Below are positions 1-9,097 of a stretch of 64,000 bases of DNA, piece after piece (position 1 is the stretch's first letter; the number at the start of each line of letters is the position of its first letter). The notes below the pieces were generated by a model, which was not told where the DNA came from, made no database searches, and was given only the letters and a program-made list of their open reading frames with translations. This DNA comes from an uncultured Bacteroidales bacterium (GTDB lineage Bacteria; Bacteroidota; Bacteroidia; Bacteroidales; Paludibacteraceae): contig ONJT01000013.1 in assembly GCA_900318245.1 (NCBI GenBank), forward strand, positions 34,479-98,478, given 5' to 3'. Position numbers and translations under genes: made by a program.

Positions 1-3000
1 AGCAGTTGGGCAGTTTCAGGCGGAGCAACGATTAGCAGCACATCCTCTAATCCGACAACTGTAACTGGTAAGGGCGCAGGAGCAGCAGCTACATTGACAG
101 CCACTTTTGCACGAACATACTCTTATATGCAAGGACGTATGAGTATTTATAATGCCGCACGTAATAGCAAAACACATATTGCAAGTTCTGAAGGCGGATG
201 GGATACAAATAGTACACGTATTGGTTTGGATTATGATGATACAAATCATCGTTTCGTTCTTCATACACATATGAAACCGTCAGAATTAACGGCACAACAA
301 AACAGTGAATACCAATGGTTCAAAATAAAAAATGGGTCAACGACTTATGCTCCGACAAGTGATACTCAAATAACGAAAGCCGGAACAAAATACTCGGCAT
401 CATCGAGCGGTTCAGGAAGTTATCGAATCAATAACGCAGCAACTAGCGGTTATGTTGTACTTCATTTTGATGGTTCAGATGTATGGTACACATTAGAACA
501 GCGGTTGCAGTATAGCAAAAATGGAGGTACAGGTAGCAATCCGACGGGTGCAAATGGGCATAACTCATACCATGCTACAGGTACCAACGCGACAGCCGCA
601 AATAATCCGTACACGCGAACAGGCTATACCTTTGCAAGTTGGAACACAAAGTCCAATGGAAATGGCACTAACTATGCCGAAGGCGCAAATGTGCCGATGA
701 GTGCAGATGTGACTCTTTATGCTAAGTGGACCGCGAATCCGTACACCGTTGTTTTGGACAAGCAGACAAGCGCAGAAGGCTATGGAGGAAATGCTGGTAC
801 AGTAGCGAATCAGACTGTAACATTTGATGCAACACCGGCTACCGTTTCCGGCACTATGCCAACAGCGGCGCAAGGATATGGCTTCATGGGATTCTATAGC
901 GAAGCAGGCGGAAACGGCAGACGTTTCATTGATCCTTCGGGTAATTGGGTAACCAGCGCTGGTGATACTATCAGCGGAGGTAAATGGGTTAAACCGGCAG
1001 GAATCACCCTCTATGCGTACTATAAGAAAGCAGAAATCACCGCATTGACGCTGGTGGATGCGATTGTTGCACCTGATGTAGCGGATGCTGTGAAGGTAAC
1101 ACCGACGGTTGAGCCGACACCGGCAGGAACAACACATATCGACTGGAGAGTGCTGTATAGCAACGGCAACCCGCTGGCATCACAACCATCAATGTCGGTC
1201 TATAATACAACAGGTGTACAATTCACCTCTCCGGCGACTTCAGGTACCTACTTGATAGAAGCTGTATTACGCACCGGCTCAACAGCCAAGGCCGGCACAA
1301 CAATCGACTCCACAACTGTTCTTTTCCACGTAGCAGGAGATCATACTGTCACGGTACAATATAAAGACGCGGAAGGTGCTACTATTGCTGCTTCAACGAA
1401 TGTCACCGGCAAGCCGTTGGCATGGTCAGACGATATCACAGCGCCGACGTTCTTCGGCTATTCGTTTACTCGTTGGGATGCCGGAGATGGTGTGACCATC
1501 AAAGATGGTAGCGGTGAAGACAAGACCACCTCTACTTCGGCAACCATCAAGATTAAAGCCGTTTATGACGGTAAGTTGACAGCAGTTTACACCCCTAAAT
1601 CGATGATCTTCTTTAAGAATACTTTGGGGTGGAGCGATGTATATGTAAACTTCTATTCTGGTTCGTATTGGAACGCAACCAATGGTTCGGGTAATAAATC
1701 CGTTGCCAACCGCAATAAACACATGACCCGCCTTGGCGAAACTGATATCTGGTACTTCGATTATGGAGCAGCAAGTATCACAAACCCTTCGCTTTATGTA
1801 TCGTTCACAAGCGCTTCGCAAGAAAATAAAGAGAACTTTGAGTCAGGAGTAAGTGTTGTATATCCCGCCAATTATTATCAGAATAAGATTGGTGAGGATC
1901 ATTCCGCGGAAAACGGATTTAAGTCAGCTACTCCGATGTTCGTTCCTTTAGCGGGACAGTCGAAAACAACGATGAATAGTAAAGCTGATTACTACAACCG
2001 TGGTTATTGGACCAAGTATCTGCCGGGTACGGGATACACGTTGCGGATCTATAACTCAGCCGGAAGTACATTGCTAAAGTCTATTGAATTCACCTCAGAG
2101 GATGAGTTGATGCCTATGAAAGCTGTTGTTGATTTGGAAGCAGGGCAGACATATAAGTTCCTCATCCTTCGTGGCACAAGCAGTGTGGGCATTGAATTAG
2201 GAACGACCTCCAATTCTAACATGACCAATGATAACCACTCCAATTGGCAGTTGAGTCATCAAGCCACATTCAATAAACTTGGCGTAGTCACTTCTGCAGC
2301 AGGAGACTACACCTTTACGCTGACATTTGCTAACACGAACAATAACGATGATCATCGTTACCGTATCTCCGTGGATTATCCGGCAGCTACGGGTGACTTC
2401 CAGATTCTCTACAACGATAGAGCGACCTGGTCGCACAGTGCACACAATGCAAGTTGGTATCATCCCTCACGCATGATCTCTGCTCGCGCGAATGGTAAGG
2501 ATACTATATCGTTCTACGTCTATAAAAACGCTAACACTATACTCAAAGCGCGTAAGGTTAAATCAATTACCGCCAGTACAGGTGCTATCACTTGGGAGGC
2601 TGTCAATATTGGATCAAGTGCTTCGATGAGCCTTAGCGGGGTGGCTAAGACCGGAATTTACAACTTTGAGGTTGTGCAGAACTCTACTGGTACAGCAATT
2701 ACTGCTATCAACAATCTTGGTGAATATACAGGTAACTTCTATATCCGCACCGATGCTGCGAATAGTAAGTGGGATAACTATTCTACAGACGGTGATCACC
2801 TGATGACATATTCTGAATATTCAATTGACCATGGTGGCTACAGTCACTACTACACCCATTGGGTGAAATGTTCGGATACAGGACGCAAAAACGTGAAGTT
2901 CTGTATTGCCAACGATTATAGCCCGTGTATTTCGGATACATTGGCGCGCGAGGCTGCTTCGGGCGATTGGGCAAATATTGACACTTATATGTTCGAAGGC

Positions 3001-4869
3001 GGTGATTTGAAACGCGATGCGAATGTGCGCTTTATGTGGAATCAGAGCACTAATAAGCTCAGTCGTGCGTATATCGATGGTGCGCAAGAAGGCGGTTATG
3101 ATTTCTTGGTACTGCTCAATACGGATAGTCCAAATAAGATTAGATGGGCTGACGAGAGTCCATTGACCTCCAATAAGGTCACCTTCTCCGATAATGAGAA
3201 CTGGATTTATGAGGCGGAGATTCAAGCTCAACCGAATGCAAAAATCCAGTTGAAATCCACTTGGGGTACAGGCGGCACTGCAATTGTACAGTACTTCAAA
3301 GGTTCGTCCAGCACCAGCGAAACGCTTGTCGGAGGTAGCGGATCAGATTGGTATCCTATACGCTTGATATACGACTTCAAGACGAATCGTCTTGTGGCAT
3401 CGTATATTCCGGCTAGCGGAAATATCACTACGAATATTGCGATTAACGCCGACGTGATGTTTATCCGTGAACACCAAGGAGATGTCGCTCAGTTGACTTT
3501 TAGCGGTAGCGGTGCCATCTCAGATATCAAGACGGCTTATGGTGTATTGCGCCTCAACAAATGGACGCTGAATAATAAATCAAAGACAGGAACACATAGC
3601 CCGTTGAGTCCGCTACTTTCTCGTTATGAGCGCGACTTGTTCTATATATCGTTCCCGTTCAAGGTCGCGATGAGCGAAGTATTCGGATTTGGCACATACG
3701 GAAAGCACTGGATCATCGAGGAATATGATGGTGCAGGTCGTGCAGCGAATGGTTACTGGGCGGAATCTGGTCCGAACTGGAAGTTTGTTTGGGATCGCCA
3801 AGGTAAGTTCTTTGAGCCGAACCAAGGATATATCATCGCCTTGGAGTTGGATGAAATGGGCGAGGAATCAGAAGTATGGGGTCCAGATAGCCGAAGCAGC
3901 CAAGTGGAACTGTACTTCCCATCGTATGGTTCTATGCCGACGATTACCAACTCCACTGTAAATTGCACGATTCCGGAGCACCCATGCACCATCAACCGAA
4001 GCAAAGAAATAGGTGGAGACGGACAAGAACTCGGCCCTGAATATGACCGTCGCGTGAAGGATAGTAACTGGAATGTGATTAGCGTACCGACGTATGTAAA
4101 TACGAATAATGCCTCGTACAACAACACATCGTGGATCACTACTGTAGGTCCTGAATTCCTCTACGAGTGGAACTCGGCGGACAACAGCGTAACAGCTCGT
4201 TCGTATGTAGGATACACCTATAAAGCAATGCACGCGTACTTGGTACAATACTGCGGACTCATCACATGGACGACTAGTGTTTCGCCAGCTGCTGCCCCAC
4301 GACGTAACCCTGCATATCGCGGCAATTATGAGTTCCGCTTGGAGATATTGCAGAATGACGAGGCAGCTGACCAGACCTTCGTGAAGTTGAGCGACGAGGA
4401 AGCCGTAACGACTAGCTTTGAGTTCAACTATGATCTGAGTAAGGAGTTCAACAAGAATCGCTCGAACATCTACACCCTCATCGGTACAGAGCCGGCTGCA
4501 GGTAACGTATTACCGCTAACCGATCAGACGACCGTCGTACCTGTAGGTGTAATTGCGAAGACGGATGGCGACTATACCTTCTCTATTCCGGATGGCACTG
4601 AAGGTATCGGCGTAACGCTGATTGATAACGAAACCGGTATCCGCACGAGCCTGAGCGCCGTTGATTATACGATTAACCTGAGCGCAGGCACTTACGACGA
4701 TCGATTCCTGCTCGAGATCTCGCCGATCAAGCACGTAGCAACGGACATCGAAACGGTTAACGAAGAAGGAGTGGCGACGAATGGAGCCCGCAAAATAATG
4801 ATAGACGGCTTGCTGTACATCGTGAAGGATGGTAAAGTATTTGATGCACAAGGACGTCAAGTAAAGTAA
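1..4869 (+). CDS. Giant secreted surface protein, 5' end outside window
   Basis: The reading frame is open from base 1, so this is the last 1622 residues of a larger protein whose signal peptide lies upstream. Two modules resembling the InlB B-repeat / Listeria-Bacteroides repeat lie at about residues 169-245 and 246-346: glycine-rich strands ending in TLYAKW and TLYAYY. A related strand-rich module ending in AVYTP follows near residues 449-533. The long middle part is Ser/Thr/Asn-rich beta-type sequence that I do not recognise. The last ~26 residues (RKIMIDG ... YIVKDGK ... GRQVK) match a tail shared by five other secreted proteins here. It is probably exported and displayed on the cell surface, with the tail as sorting signal; this is inference. 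The small anchored protein at 4906 follows after 36 bases and is probably co-transcribed. Confidence 0.85.
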   Translation, partial: SSWAVSGGATISSTSSNPTTVTGKGAGAAATLTATFARTYSYMQGRMSIYNAARNSKTHIASSEGGWDTNSTRIGLDYDDTNHRFVLHTHMKPSELTAQQNSEYQWFKIKNGSTTYAPTSDTQITKAGTKYSASSSGSGSYRINNAATSGYVVLHFDGSDVWYTLEQRLQYSKNGGTGSNPTGANGHNSYHATGTNATAANNPYTRTGYTFASWNTKSNGNGTNYAEGANVPMSADVTLYAKWTANPYTVVLDKQTSAEGYGGNAGTVANQTVTFDATPATVSGTMPTAAQGYGFMGFYSEAGGNGRRFIDPSGNWVTSAGDTISGGKWVKPAGITLYAYYKKAEITALTLVDAIVAPDVADAVKVTPTVEPTPAGTTHIDWRVLYSNGNPLASQPSMSVYNTTGVQFTSPATSGTYLIEAVLRTGSTAKAGTTIDSTTVLFHVAGDHTVTVQYKDAEGATIAASTNVTGKPLAWSDDITAPTFFGYSFTRWDAGDGVTIKDGSGEDKTTSTSATIKIKAVYDGKLTAVYTPKSMIFFKNTLGWSDVYVNFYSGSYWNATNGSGNKSVANRNKHMTRLGETDIWYFDYGAASITNPSLYVSFTSASQENKENFESGVSVVYPANYYQNKIGEDHSAENGFKSATPMFVPLAGQSKTTMNSKADYYNRGYWTKYLPGTGYTLRIYNSAGSTLLKSIEFTSEDELMPMKAVVDLEAGQTYKFLILRGTSSVGIELGTTSNSNMTNDNHSNWQLSHQATFNKLGVVTSAAGDYTFTLTFANTNNNDDHRYRISVDYPAATGDFQILYNDRATWSHSAHNASWYHPSRMISARANGKDTISFYVYKNANTILKARKVKSITASTGAITWEAVNIGSSASMSLSGVAKTGIYNFEVVQNSTGTAITAINNLGEYTGNFYIRTDAANSKWDNYSTDGDHLMTYSEYSIDHGGYSHYYTHWVKCSDTGRKNVKFCIANDYSPCISDTLAREAASGDWANIDTYMFEGGDLKRDANVRFMWNQSTNKLSRAYIDGAQEGGYDFLVLLNTDSPNKIRWADESPLTSNKVTFSDNENWIYEAEIQAQPNAKIQLKSTWGTGGTAIVQYFKGSSSTSETLVGGSGSDWYPIRLIYDFKTNRLVASYIPASGNITTNIAINADVMFIREHQGDVAQLTFSGSGAISDIKTAYGVLRLNKWTLNNKSKTGTHSPLSPLLSRYERDLFYISFPFKVAMSEVFGFGTYGKHWIIEEYDGAGRAANGYWAESGPNWKFVWDRQGKFFEPNQGYIIALELDEMGEESEVWGPDSRSSQVELYFPSYGSMPTITNSTVNCTIPEHPCTINRSKEIGGDGQELGPEYDRRVKDSNWNVISVPTYVNTNNASYNNTSWITTVGPEFLYEWNSADNSVTARSYVGYTYKAMHAYLVQYCGLITWTTSVSPAAAPRRNPAYRGNYEFRLEILQNDEAADQTFVKLSDEEAVTTSFEFNYDLSKEFNKNRSNIYTLIGTEPAAGNVLPLTDQTTVVPVGVIAKTDGDYTFSIPDGTEGIGVTLIDNETGIRTSLSAVDYTINLSAGTYDDRFLLEISPIKHVATDIETVNEEGVATNGARKIMIDGLLYIVKDGKVFDAQGRQVK

Positions 4870-4905
4870 GGAATGAAGGAATTAACGAAAGAAAGAGTTA
4901 GAGAT

Positions 4906-5256
4906 ATGAAAGCAAGAATTGTAATGATAATCATGGCGGTAGCGCTTATAGCGCTGCCGACCATGGCTCAGCAACAGGAATGGCAGTCCACTTCGGCTAT
5001 GCAGACGTCCGGGAGCAACTATACGCCGCAGGTGAATGCTGTTGGCGCTACAACTGCTCCTTCAGTAGCCACCACCACTGAAAGCTATTCGCCTGCCGCG
5101 ACCCAAGGTCCAAACAGAGCGAAGAAATTTGATACCGGTGGTGATTCCGGTCAAGGTCCATCCCCTATCGGCGATGCGATGGTGCCGTTGAGCCTGATTG
5201 CACTCGCTTTTTGTGGCGTGGTGTATTTCCGCCGCAGAAAGGCATTAAATAGTTAA
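4906..5256 (+). CDS. Small secreted protein with C-terminal membrane anchor
   Basis: This 116-residue protein has a signal peptide (MKARIVMIIMAVALIALP, then a likely cut after TMA), a Gln/Ser/Thr-rich low-complexity middle, and a C-terminus made of PIGDA, one hydrophobic segment and a basic RRRK cluster. That tripartite end resembles sorting/anchor tails such as LPXTG or PEP-CTERM in layout but not in motif. An in-frame ATG at 4873 would add 11 charged residues before the signal peptide; I prefer 4906 because it gives a normal signal sequence. It follows the giant surface protein closely, so it may be its membrane partner. No enzyme or binding domain is visible. Confidence 0.6.
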   Translation: MKARIVMIIMAVALIALPTMAQQQEWQSTSAMQTSGSNYTPQVNAVGATTAPSVATTTESYSPAATQGPNRAKKFDTGGDSGQGPSPIGDAMVPLSLIALAFCGVVYFRRRKALNS

Positions 5257-5319
5257 ACCAAACGGTTTTGACCAACCCCTCCTGAGAGGGAGGGTATTTT
5301 CATAATATTTTTATATCCG

Positions 5320-5355
5320 CCACTGCCACTCGTGAGAGCCGCAGTGGTTTTTTTT
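5320..5355 (+). terminator. Intrinsic terminator after surface-protein operon
   Basis: A 7-bp stem CCACTGC/GCAGTGG with a smaller inner CTC/GAG helix is followed by eight T residues. A weaker hairpin (CCCTCC/GGGAGG near 5277-5294) lies just upstream and may also contribute. Confidence 0.8.
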
Positions 5356-5416
5356 GTTCATTTCTTATTTGTAGATTTTCTAAAGAGCAAAAAAATGCCA
5401 CCAAATTACCAAATTG

Positions 5417-5448
5417 CTTGCATATATCAATTAATTTTTGTAATTTTG
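5417..5448 (+). promoter_or_regulatory. Bacteroidota promoter of fic gene
   Basis: CTTG at 5417-5420, a 20-base spacer, then TAATTTTG at 5441-5448. This fits the -33 TTTG / -7 TAnnTTTG consensus with one change. It leaves a leader of about 110 bases before the fic start at 5569. Confidence 0.7.
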
Positions 5449-5568
5449 CAGCGGATTTAGTTACACCGGAGTAACCATACAACAAAAAGTATCGGTGAAT
5501 TGGTATTTTGAAAGTAAATTAAAAGGTTACACAACAATAACCATTTATGCATAAAATAATTTAGATAT

Positions 5569-6642
5569 ATGAAGCAAGTTAGCGTCAAGAAGGCGTTGCA
5601 AGCGTGGCAAGGCATCCAACCAATTTCGGAGAAAGATCGGGAGCGTCTGAGTCGTCGGTTTACTATCGACTACAACTACAATAGCAACCATATCGAGGGT
5701 AATACCTTGACCTACGGTCAGACTGAGATTCTGCTGTTGTTCGGAAAGGTCGTAGGTGAAGCGACCGTTCGTGATGTGCAAGAGATGACCGCAAGTAATG
5801 TAGGACTGAAGATGATGACTGAGGAGGCAAAGATAAAGGATATGCCGTTGACGCAGAACTTCATCCGCACGTTGCATCAAACGCTTTTGCGCGAGGATTA
5901 TACGGTTTATCGCGAGTTGCCTAACGGTGTGCAGACCGGTTACACGATCCATGCGGGACAATATAAGACGCGCCCGAATAGCGTTATCACTCGTTATGGT
6001 GACCGCTTTGAGTACGCTGCTCCGGAAGAGACAGCTGCATTAATGGCAGACCTCGTTACTTGGTATAACTCGGAGGAGGAAGCCGGACGGTTGTCGCCGA
6101 TTGAGTTGGCAGCGTTGTTTCATTATCGTTACATCCGTATTCACCCGTTTGAGGACGGTAACGGTCGTATCGCACGCCTAATGGTGAACTTCATCCTGTC
6201 GCGTCACGGACTACCGATGATCGTGGTGCGTAGTCGCAAGAAACAGGACTATCTGGAGGCATTACATCAGGCAGATCTGAATGTGGGGAAAGTGCCGAGT
6301 GACGGTGCACATGCCACCATCAACGATATTGCACCGTTTGTACAGTATTTTCAAGGGATTGTGGCTAACGAGATATATCATGACTACCTATTTGTGACGA
6401 ACAAGGATGAGAATGTATGGTGGTATGACGGAGAGATGATTGAGTTCCGCACACCGAACTACGCAAAGATATTACGCATGATGCAAACACGTCCGGCATT
6501 GACACAAGAGGATATGCGGGATGAGTTAGGTATCAGCCTGACGGCCGTGCGTAAGTTGGTGGGGCAACTGACCGAGAAAAACTATGTAGAGAGGAACCCG
6601 AAAGATGGTTCGTGGCGAGTAATCATCACACCTTCTTTGTAA
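5569..6642 (+). CDS. Fic family AMP-transferase, class II with winged-helix C-terminus
   Basis: A 357-residue Fic-domain protein. The catalytic loop HPFEDGNGRIAR lies at residues 192-203 (His192 general base, Asp/Glu for metal, Arg203 for phosphate). The inhibitory motif [ST]xxxE[GN] is present near the N-terminus as SNHIEGN, residues 39-45. It therefore belongs to the class in which an N-terminal helix blocks ATP in the active site. Fic enzymes transfer AMP from ATP to a target hydroxyl; the target here is unknown. The last ~70 residues look like a winged helix (ALTQEDMRDELGIS), common in bacterial Fic proteins and suggesting autoregulation. An unknown protein follows after 8 bases. Confidence 0.9.
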   Translation: MKQVSVKKALQAWQGIQPISEKDRERLSRRFTIDYNYNSNHIEGNTLTYGQTEILLLFGKVVGEATVRDVQEMTASNVGLKMMTEEAKIKDMPLTQNFIRTLHQTLLREDYTVYRELPNGVQTGYTIHAGQYKTRPNSVITRYGDRFEYAAPEETAALMADLVTWYNSEEEAGRLSPIELAALFHYRYIRIHPFEDGNGRIARLMVNFILSRHGLPMIVVRSRKKQDYLEALHQADLNVGKVPSDGAHATINDIAPFVQYFQGIVANEIYHDYLFVTNKDENVWWYDGEMIEFRTPNYAKILRMMQTRPALTQEDMRDELGISLTAVRKLVGQLTEKNYVERNPKDGSWRVIITPSL

Positions 6643-6650
6643 AATACCAC

Positions 6651-7784
6651 ATGCCTTATTATTGGAGCCAAATAGAGACACTGGAGAACCTGCAGTATGT
6701 GGCAGGTTTGGTGGACGGTTTTAATCAAGACCGTTTCTTGGCTGCTATAATGGGTAAGCCATTGGGCAAGGGAAAGATTGTGCATATGCGCAATGAACTG
6801 AATGAGATTACTGATAAACTGGAAGAGGAATATCTGGTATTGGAGGAGTTTGGCAAGACGTTCAATGAGAAGTTTGCGACACGAAACAATCAGTATTTTT
6901 CCAGCGCAATGACGTTGCTGCGCAAGATGCATTCAGGTACGTCCAAGATGGTGGAGATATATCGGCAATTTGCGCCTCAGAACAAAGCAGCACGACGAGC
7001 GGCACATGCTGAGAACCGGACCATGGATTTGTACTCGCATTCGACTATGGGCGGTCAAGATTATACGCTACCGATGTTCAATGACATGGATGCTTATACA
7101 CCCGAGGTGGGTGAGTTGTTCGAAGCAATGAAGCGGTTCATGGAGCATCTGAGCAAAAGTCTGAAACTATGCCAAGGTATATTAGAAGAGGAAGAGCAGA
7201 TTCGTCAAGATCCGGATGCTTGTTTGGAGCGATACCATTTCTTCAAGGACGAACATCGTGGGATGATTAAGGAGTTGTTGGAAGCGATCAGTCTTGATTC
7301 GACTATCTTCTTGGCAGAGAATAATCCGGCGATTAAGATGCGGAAAGAGTCGAAAGACGAGAAGCAGTTTGCAGAGCGAGGATTTCATAACTTGACCGAA
7401 TCGGCAACGGTGGTGTTGGCATCGAAAGAGATGATTGAGGAAGCTAAACGAGGCGAGTTTACAGCACCGGAGATATGGCTGTTCGACGCGCATGAACGCA
7501 TTCATATACGTCGTGTGAGGGAAATAATACGGAAGTTCGATACATACCTGCCTGAGGATTATACGCGCAAGACGCTTCCGGCGAAGTATATTGCGTGTCT
7601 GTTGCGTTGGTGCAAGCCCAGGGAGGATAAGGCATTTGTAAAGTATTTTAAACAGACTTATGAGGAAGCCGATGGGAAACTTACTGTTCCAAAGAATCCG
7701 GCAGTCAATCAGCAGAAAAACGAACTCAAAAAGAGCGATGCGGATTATGTAAGTTTGGTCGAAAAATGGGAGAAAATCGCTTAA
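6651..7784 (+). CDS. Unknown helical protein paired with Fic
   Basis: A 377-residue, mostly alpha-helical, acidic protein without signal peptide or membrane segment. I recognise no family. Visible features are a long charged coil around residues 150-210 and a conserved-looking basic C-terminus (CLLRWCKPRE, then VKYFKQTYEE). A GTG at 6612 would extend it by 13 residues into the fic gene; the ATG at 6651 needs no overlap and is preferred. The 8-base gap to fic implies one transcript, so it may be a partner or substrate of the Fic enzyme, but that rests on position only. Confidence 0.7.
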   Translation: MPYYWSQIETLENLQYVAGLVDGFNQDRFLAAIMGKPLGKGKIVHMRNELNEITDKLEEEYLVLEEFGKTFNEKFATRNNQYFSSAMTLLRKMHSGTSKMVEIYRQFAPQNKAARRAAHAENRTMDLYSHSTMGGQDYTLPMFNDMDAYTPEVGELFEAMKRFMEHLSKSLKLCQGILEEEEQIRQDPDACLERYHFFKDEHRGMIKELLEAISLDSTIFLAENNPAIKMRKESKDEKQFAERGFHNLTESATVVLASKEMIEEAKRGEFTAPEIWLFDAHERIHIRRVREIIRKFDTYLPEDYTRKTLPAKYIACLLRWCKPREDKAFVKYFKQTYEEADGKLTVPKNPAVNQQKNELKKSDADYVSLVEKWEKIA

Positions 7785-7828
7785 TCCCCTAAATTCTTGC
7801 ATTTTTTTTGTGCCCTGATGTGGGGTTT

Positions 7829-7931
7829 CTAAATCGTGAGAGCGATTTGGATTTAGTTTTCTGATTTAAATTATAGGTATTCCAATTTAGAAAGTTGTGG
7901 TTTTCTAAATCGAAAAGGCGTTTCGGTTTAG
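7829..7931. repeat. Paired CTAAATCG hairpins
   Basis: Hairpin one is AAATCG/CGATTT at 7831-7836 and 7843-7848, with an alternative outer arm GATTTAG at 7850-7856. Hairpin two is an 11-bp stem at 7905-7915 and 7921-7931 (CTAAATCGAAA with TTTCGGTTTAG, one G-T pair). Both left arms begin CTAAATCG. Neither is followed by a T run, so simple terminators are unlikely. Confidence 0.6.
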
Positions 7932-8013
7932 ATACTTTTCTGCGTGGTTTAATACGGGGCGTTTGTGATTTAGAAAGTACTGATTATAAGCATTTTACGA
8001 ATAAAGACAAAAG

Positions 8014-8045
8014 TTTGCTCATGTCAAAAAATAGCAATACTTTTG
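8014..8045 (+). promoter_or_regulatory. Consensus promoter upstream of small-gene cluster
   Basis: TTTG at 8014-8017, exactly 20 bases, then TACTTTTG at 8038-8045: a perfect match to the Bacteroidota housekeeping promoter. It points at the gene starting at 8166. Confidence 0.85.
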
Positions 8046-8084
8046 CACCGGATTTCCAAAACGGAGGTCCGGTGATTTTTATTT
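8046..8084 (+). terminator. Terminator-like hairpin on the promoter start site
   Basis: CACCGGA (8046-8052) pairs with TCCGGTG (8068-8074), and the inner TTTCC/GGAGG extends the stem to 12 bp. It is followed by ATTTTTATTT. Its left arm begins right after the -7 box, so a transcript from that promoter would begin inside the hairpin. It may be an attenuator or a terminator for upstream transcripts. Confidence 0.5.
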
Positions 8085-8165
8085 ATTAACCGCGAAAGTT
8101 TGTGTGACTCGCACGTGCAATGAGTGGCCACTCGCATACATGCCTAGCACAAAACTATTCGTATT

Positions 8166-8678
8166 ATGGCAACATTAAATTTAGAGACCATCAAACTGAT
8201 TGGTAACGGAGTATTGGACGCAAAACACGTAGCAGTGCTGCTGCAGGCAGACATGCTGGCAGAGGAAACTGCGGTAGATGCCCTTCAGATGAACCGCGTA
8301 TGCGCTATCATGAGCGACGCGCAAGAACTGCTCGTCAAAGGCGATACAAAGACGGGTATGAAGAGTCTGGCATCGTACGGTATCGAACTGGCTCAGTCGC
8401 TGTACCCGCAAGAGTTCGAAGACGGCACAGAGTTCGAGCACGAAGGCGGTAAGTACTGTGTAGAGAAGAAGGTATCGCCCATCTTGCACGACGAGCAAGG
8501 TCGTCCCTACGAGGGCAAGGATTTCAAGAAGATCTACGCTATCGATAAGCAGAAAGCGGAACTCACGCGTCAGCAGAGTGCGTTGACGGTGAAGCGCAGA
8601 GAGGCTATAAAAGAACTGCTGGTGAAGCACCCGTACCTCCGCATGGAGGTGAAGCGCGCCTTGAAGGTTAAACGCTAA
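8166..8678 (+). CDS. Unknown soluble protein, 170 aa
   Basis: No signal peptide or membrane segment. The N-terminal half is helical and neutral; the C-terminal half is strongly basic and coil-like (KQKAELTRQQ ... KRREAIKELL ... KRALKVKR), compatible with nucleic-acid binding. I do not recognise a family. It is the first of four small unknown genes reading the same way (to 10326), each preceded by an unusual spacer. A consensus promoter lies 120 bases upstream. Phage-like accessory function is possible but not shown. Confidence 0.7.
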   Translation: MATLNLETIKLIGNGVLDAKHVAVLLQADMLAEETAVDALQMNRVCAIMSDAQELLVKGDTKTGMKSLASYGIELAQSLYPQEFEDGTEFEHEGGKYCVEKKVSPILHDEQGRPYEGKDFKKIYAIDKQKAELTRQQSALTVKRREAIKELLVKHPYLRMEVKRALKVKR

Positions 8679-8714
8679 AAAAGAGAAAGTAACCAAAGAG
8701 AAATATCAAAGATA

Positions 8715-8755
8715 ATTATATATAACTATCTGCATAGTATACCATTATATATAAT
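8715..8755. repeat. AT-only inverted repeat before the 8758 gene
   Basis: ATTATATATAA at 8715-8725 is the exact reverse complement of TTATATATAAT at 8745-8755, with an inner CTAT/ATAG pair in the loop. It ends 2 bases before the next start codon, so it could fold over the ribosome site or be a protein-binding site. Confidence 0.55.
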
Positions 8756-8757
8756 TT

Positions 8758-9081
8758 ATGACTTCGTTTGATTTTCTTTGGAAGTTGCTCGACGAGCACG
8801 GGGTGATAGAGCGATATAAAGGCGACTGTCTCGACTTATGGAACACCCTCACGCTGGACCAACAGCGCGCAACATACCGTTCCATCCGCGACAAAATCAA
8901 AGCCGGCCAATTCGTCAACTATCACCCCGTCAAAGCCGTGCGTGACAACATACCCAAGCCGCCCAAATATAAGGTCCTCTCCTTCGATGACTACTATGCT
9001 CGCTTCGGCACCACCGAACCCCACGACGGCTGGCACATGGAAAACCCTACCGGTAACAAAGTTATCTATGTTAAAAATTAA
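8758..9081 (+). CDS. Unknown small protein, 107 aa
   Basis: A soluble, tryptophan- and tyrosine-rich protein with helical N-terminus (FLWKLLDEHGVIERYKGDC) and proline-rich middle (NIPKPPKY). No recognised domain. It has a single good start, immediately after the AT-rich inverted repeat, and no Shine-Dalgarno sequence. The N-terminal half (DLWNTLTLDQQRATYRSIRD) looks like a compact helical bundle. It is probably expressed with the small unknown genes on either side. Confidence 0.65.
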   Translation: MTSFDFLWKLLDEHGVIERYKGDCLDLWNTLTLDQQRATYRSIRDKIKAGQFVNYHPVKAVRDNIPKPPKYKVLSFDDYYARFGTTEPHDGWHMENPTGNKVIYVKN

Positions 9082-9097
9082 TGTTTTGTTTATTGCG

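Larger units (their letters stand above)
7785..8165. other. Intergenic region with hairpins and one promoter
   Basis: No convincing gene. It holds variants of the word TTTCTAAATC in both orientations (near 7827, 7884, 7903 and 7969), two hairpins built from them, a good promoter (8014-8045) and a terminator-like hairpin on the likely transcription start. A 64-codon open frame at 7895-8089 runs through these signals and is not credible as a gene. Confidence 0.7.

Noticed and set aside
7895-8089. 64-codon open frame between the Fic pair and the small-gene cluster
   Set aside because: It runs through an 11-bp hairpin, a consensus promoter and a terminator-like stem; its C-terminus is just the translated promoter region.
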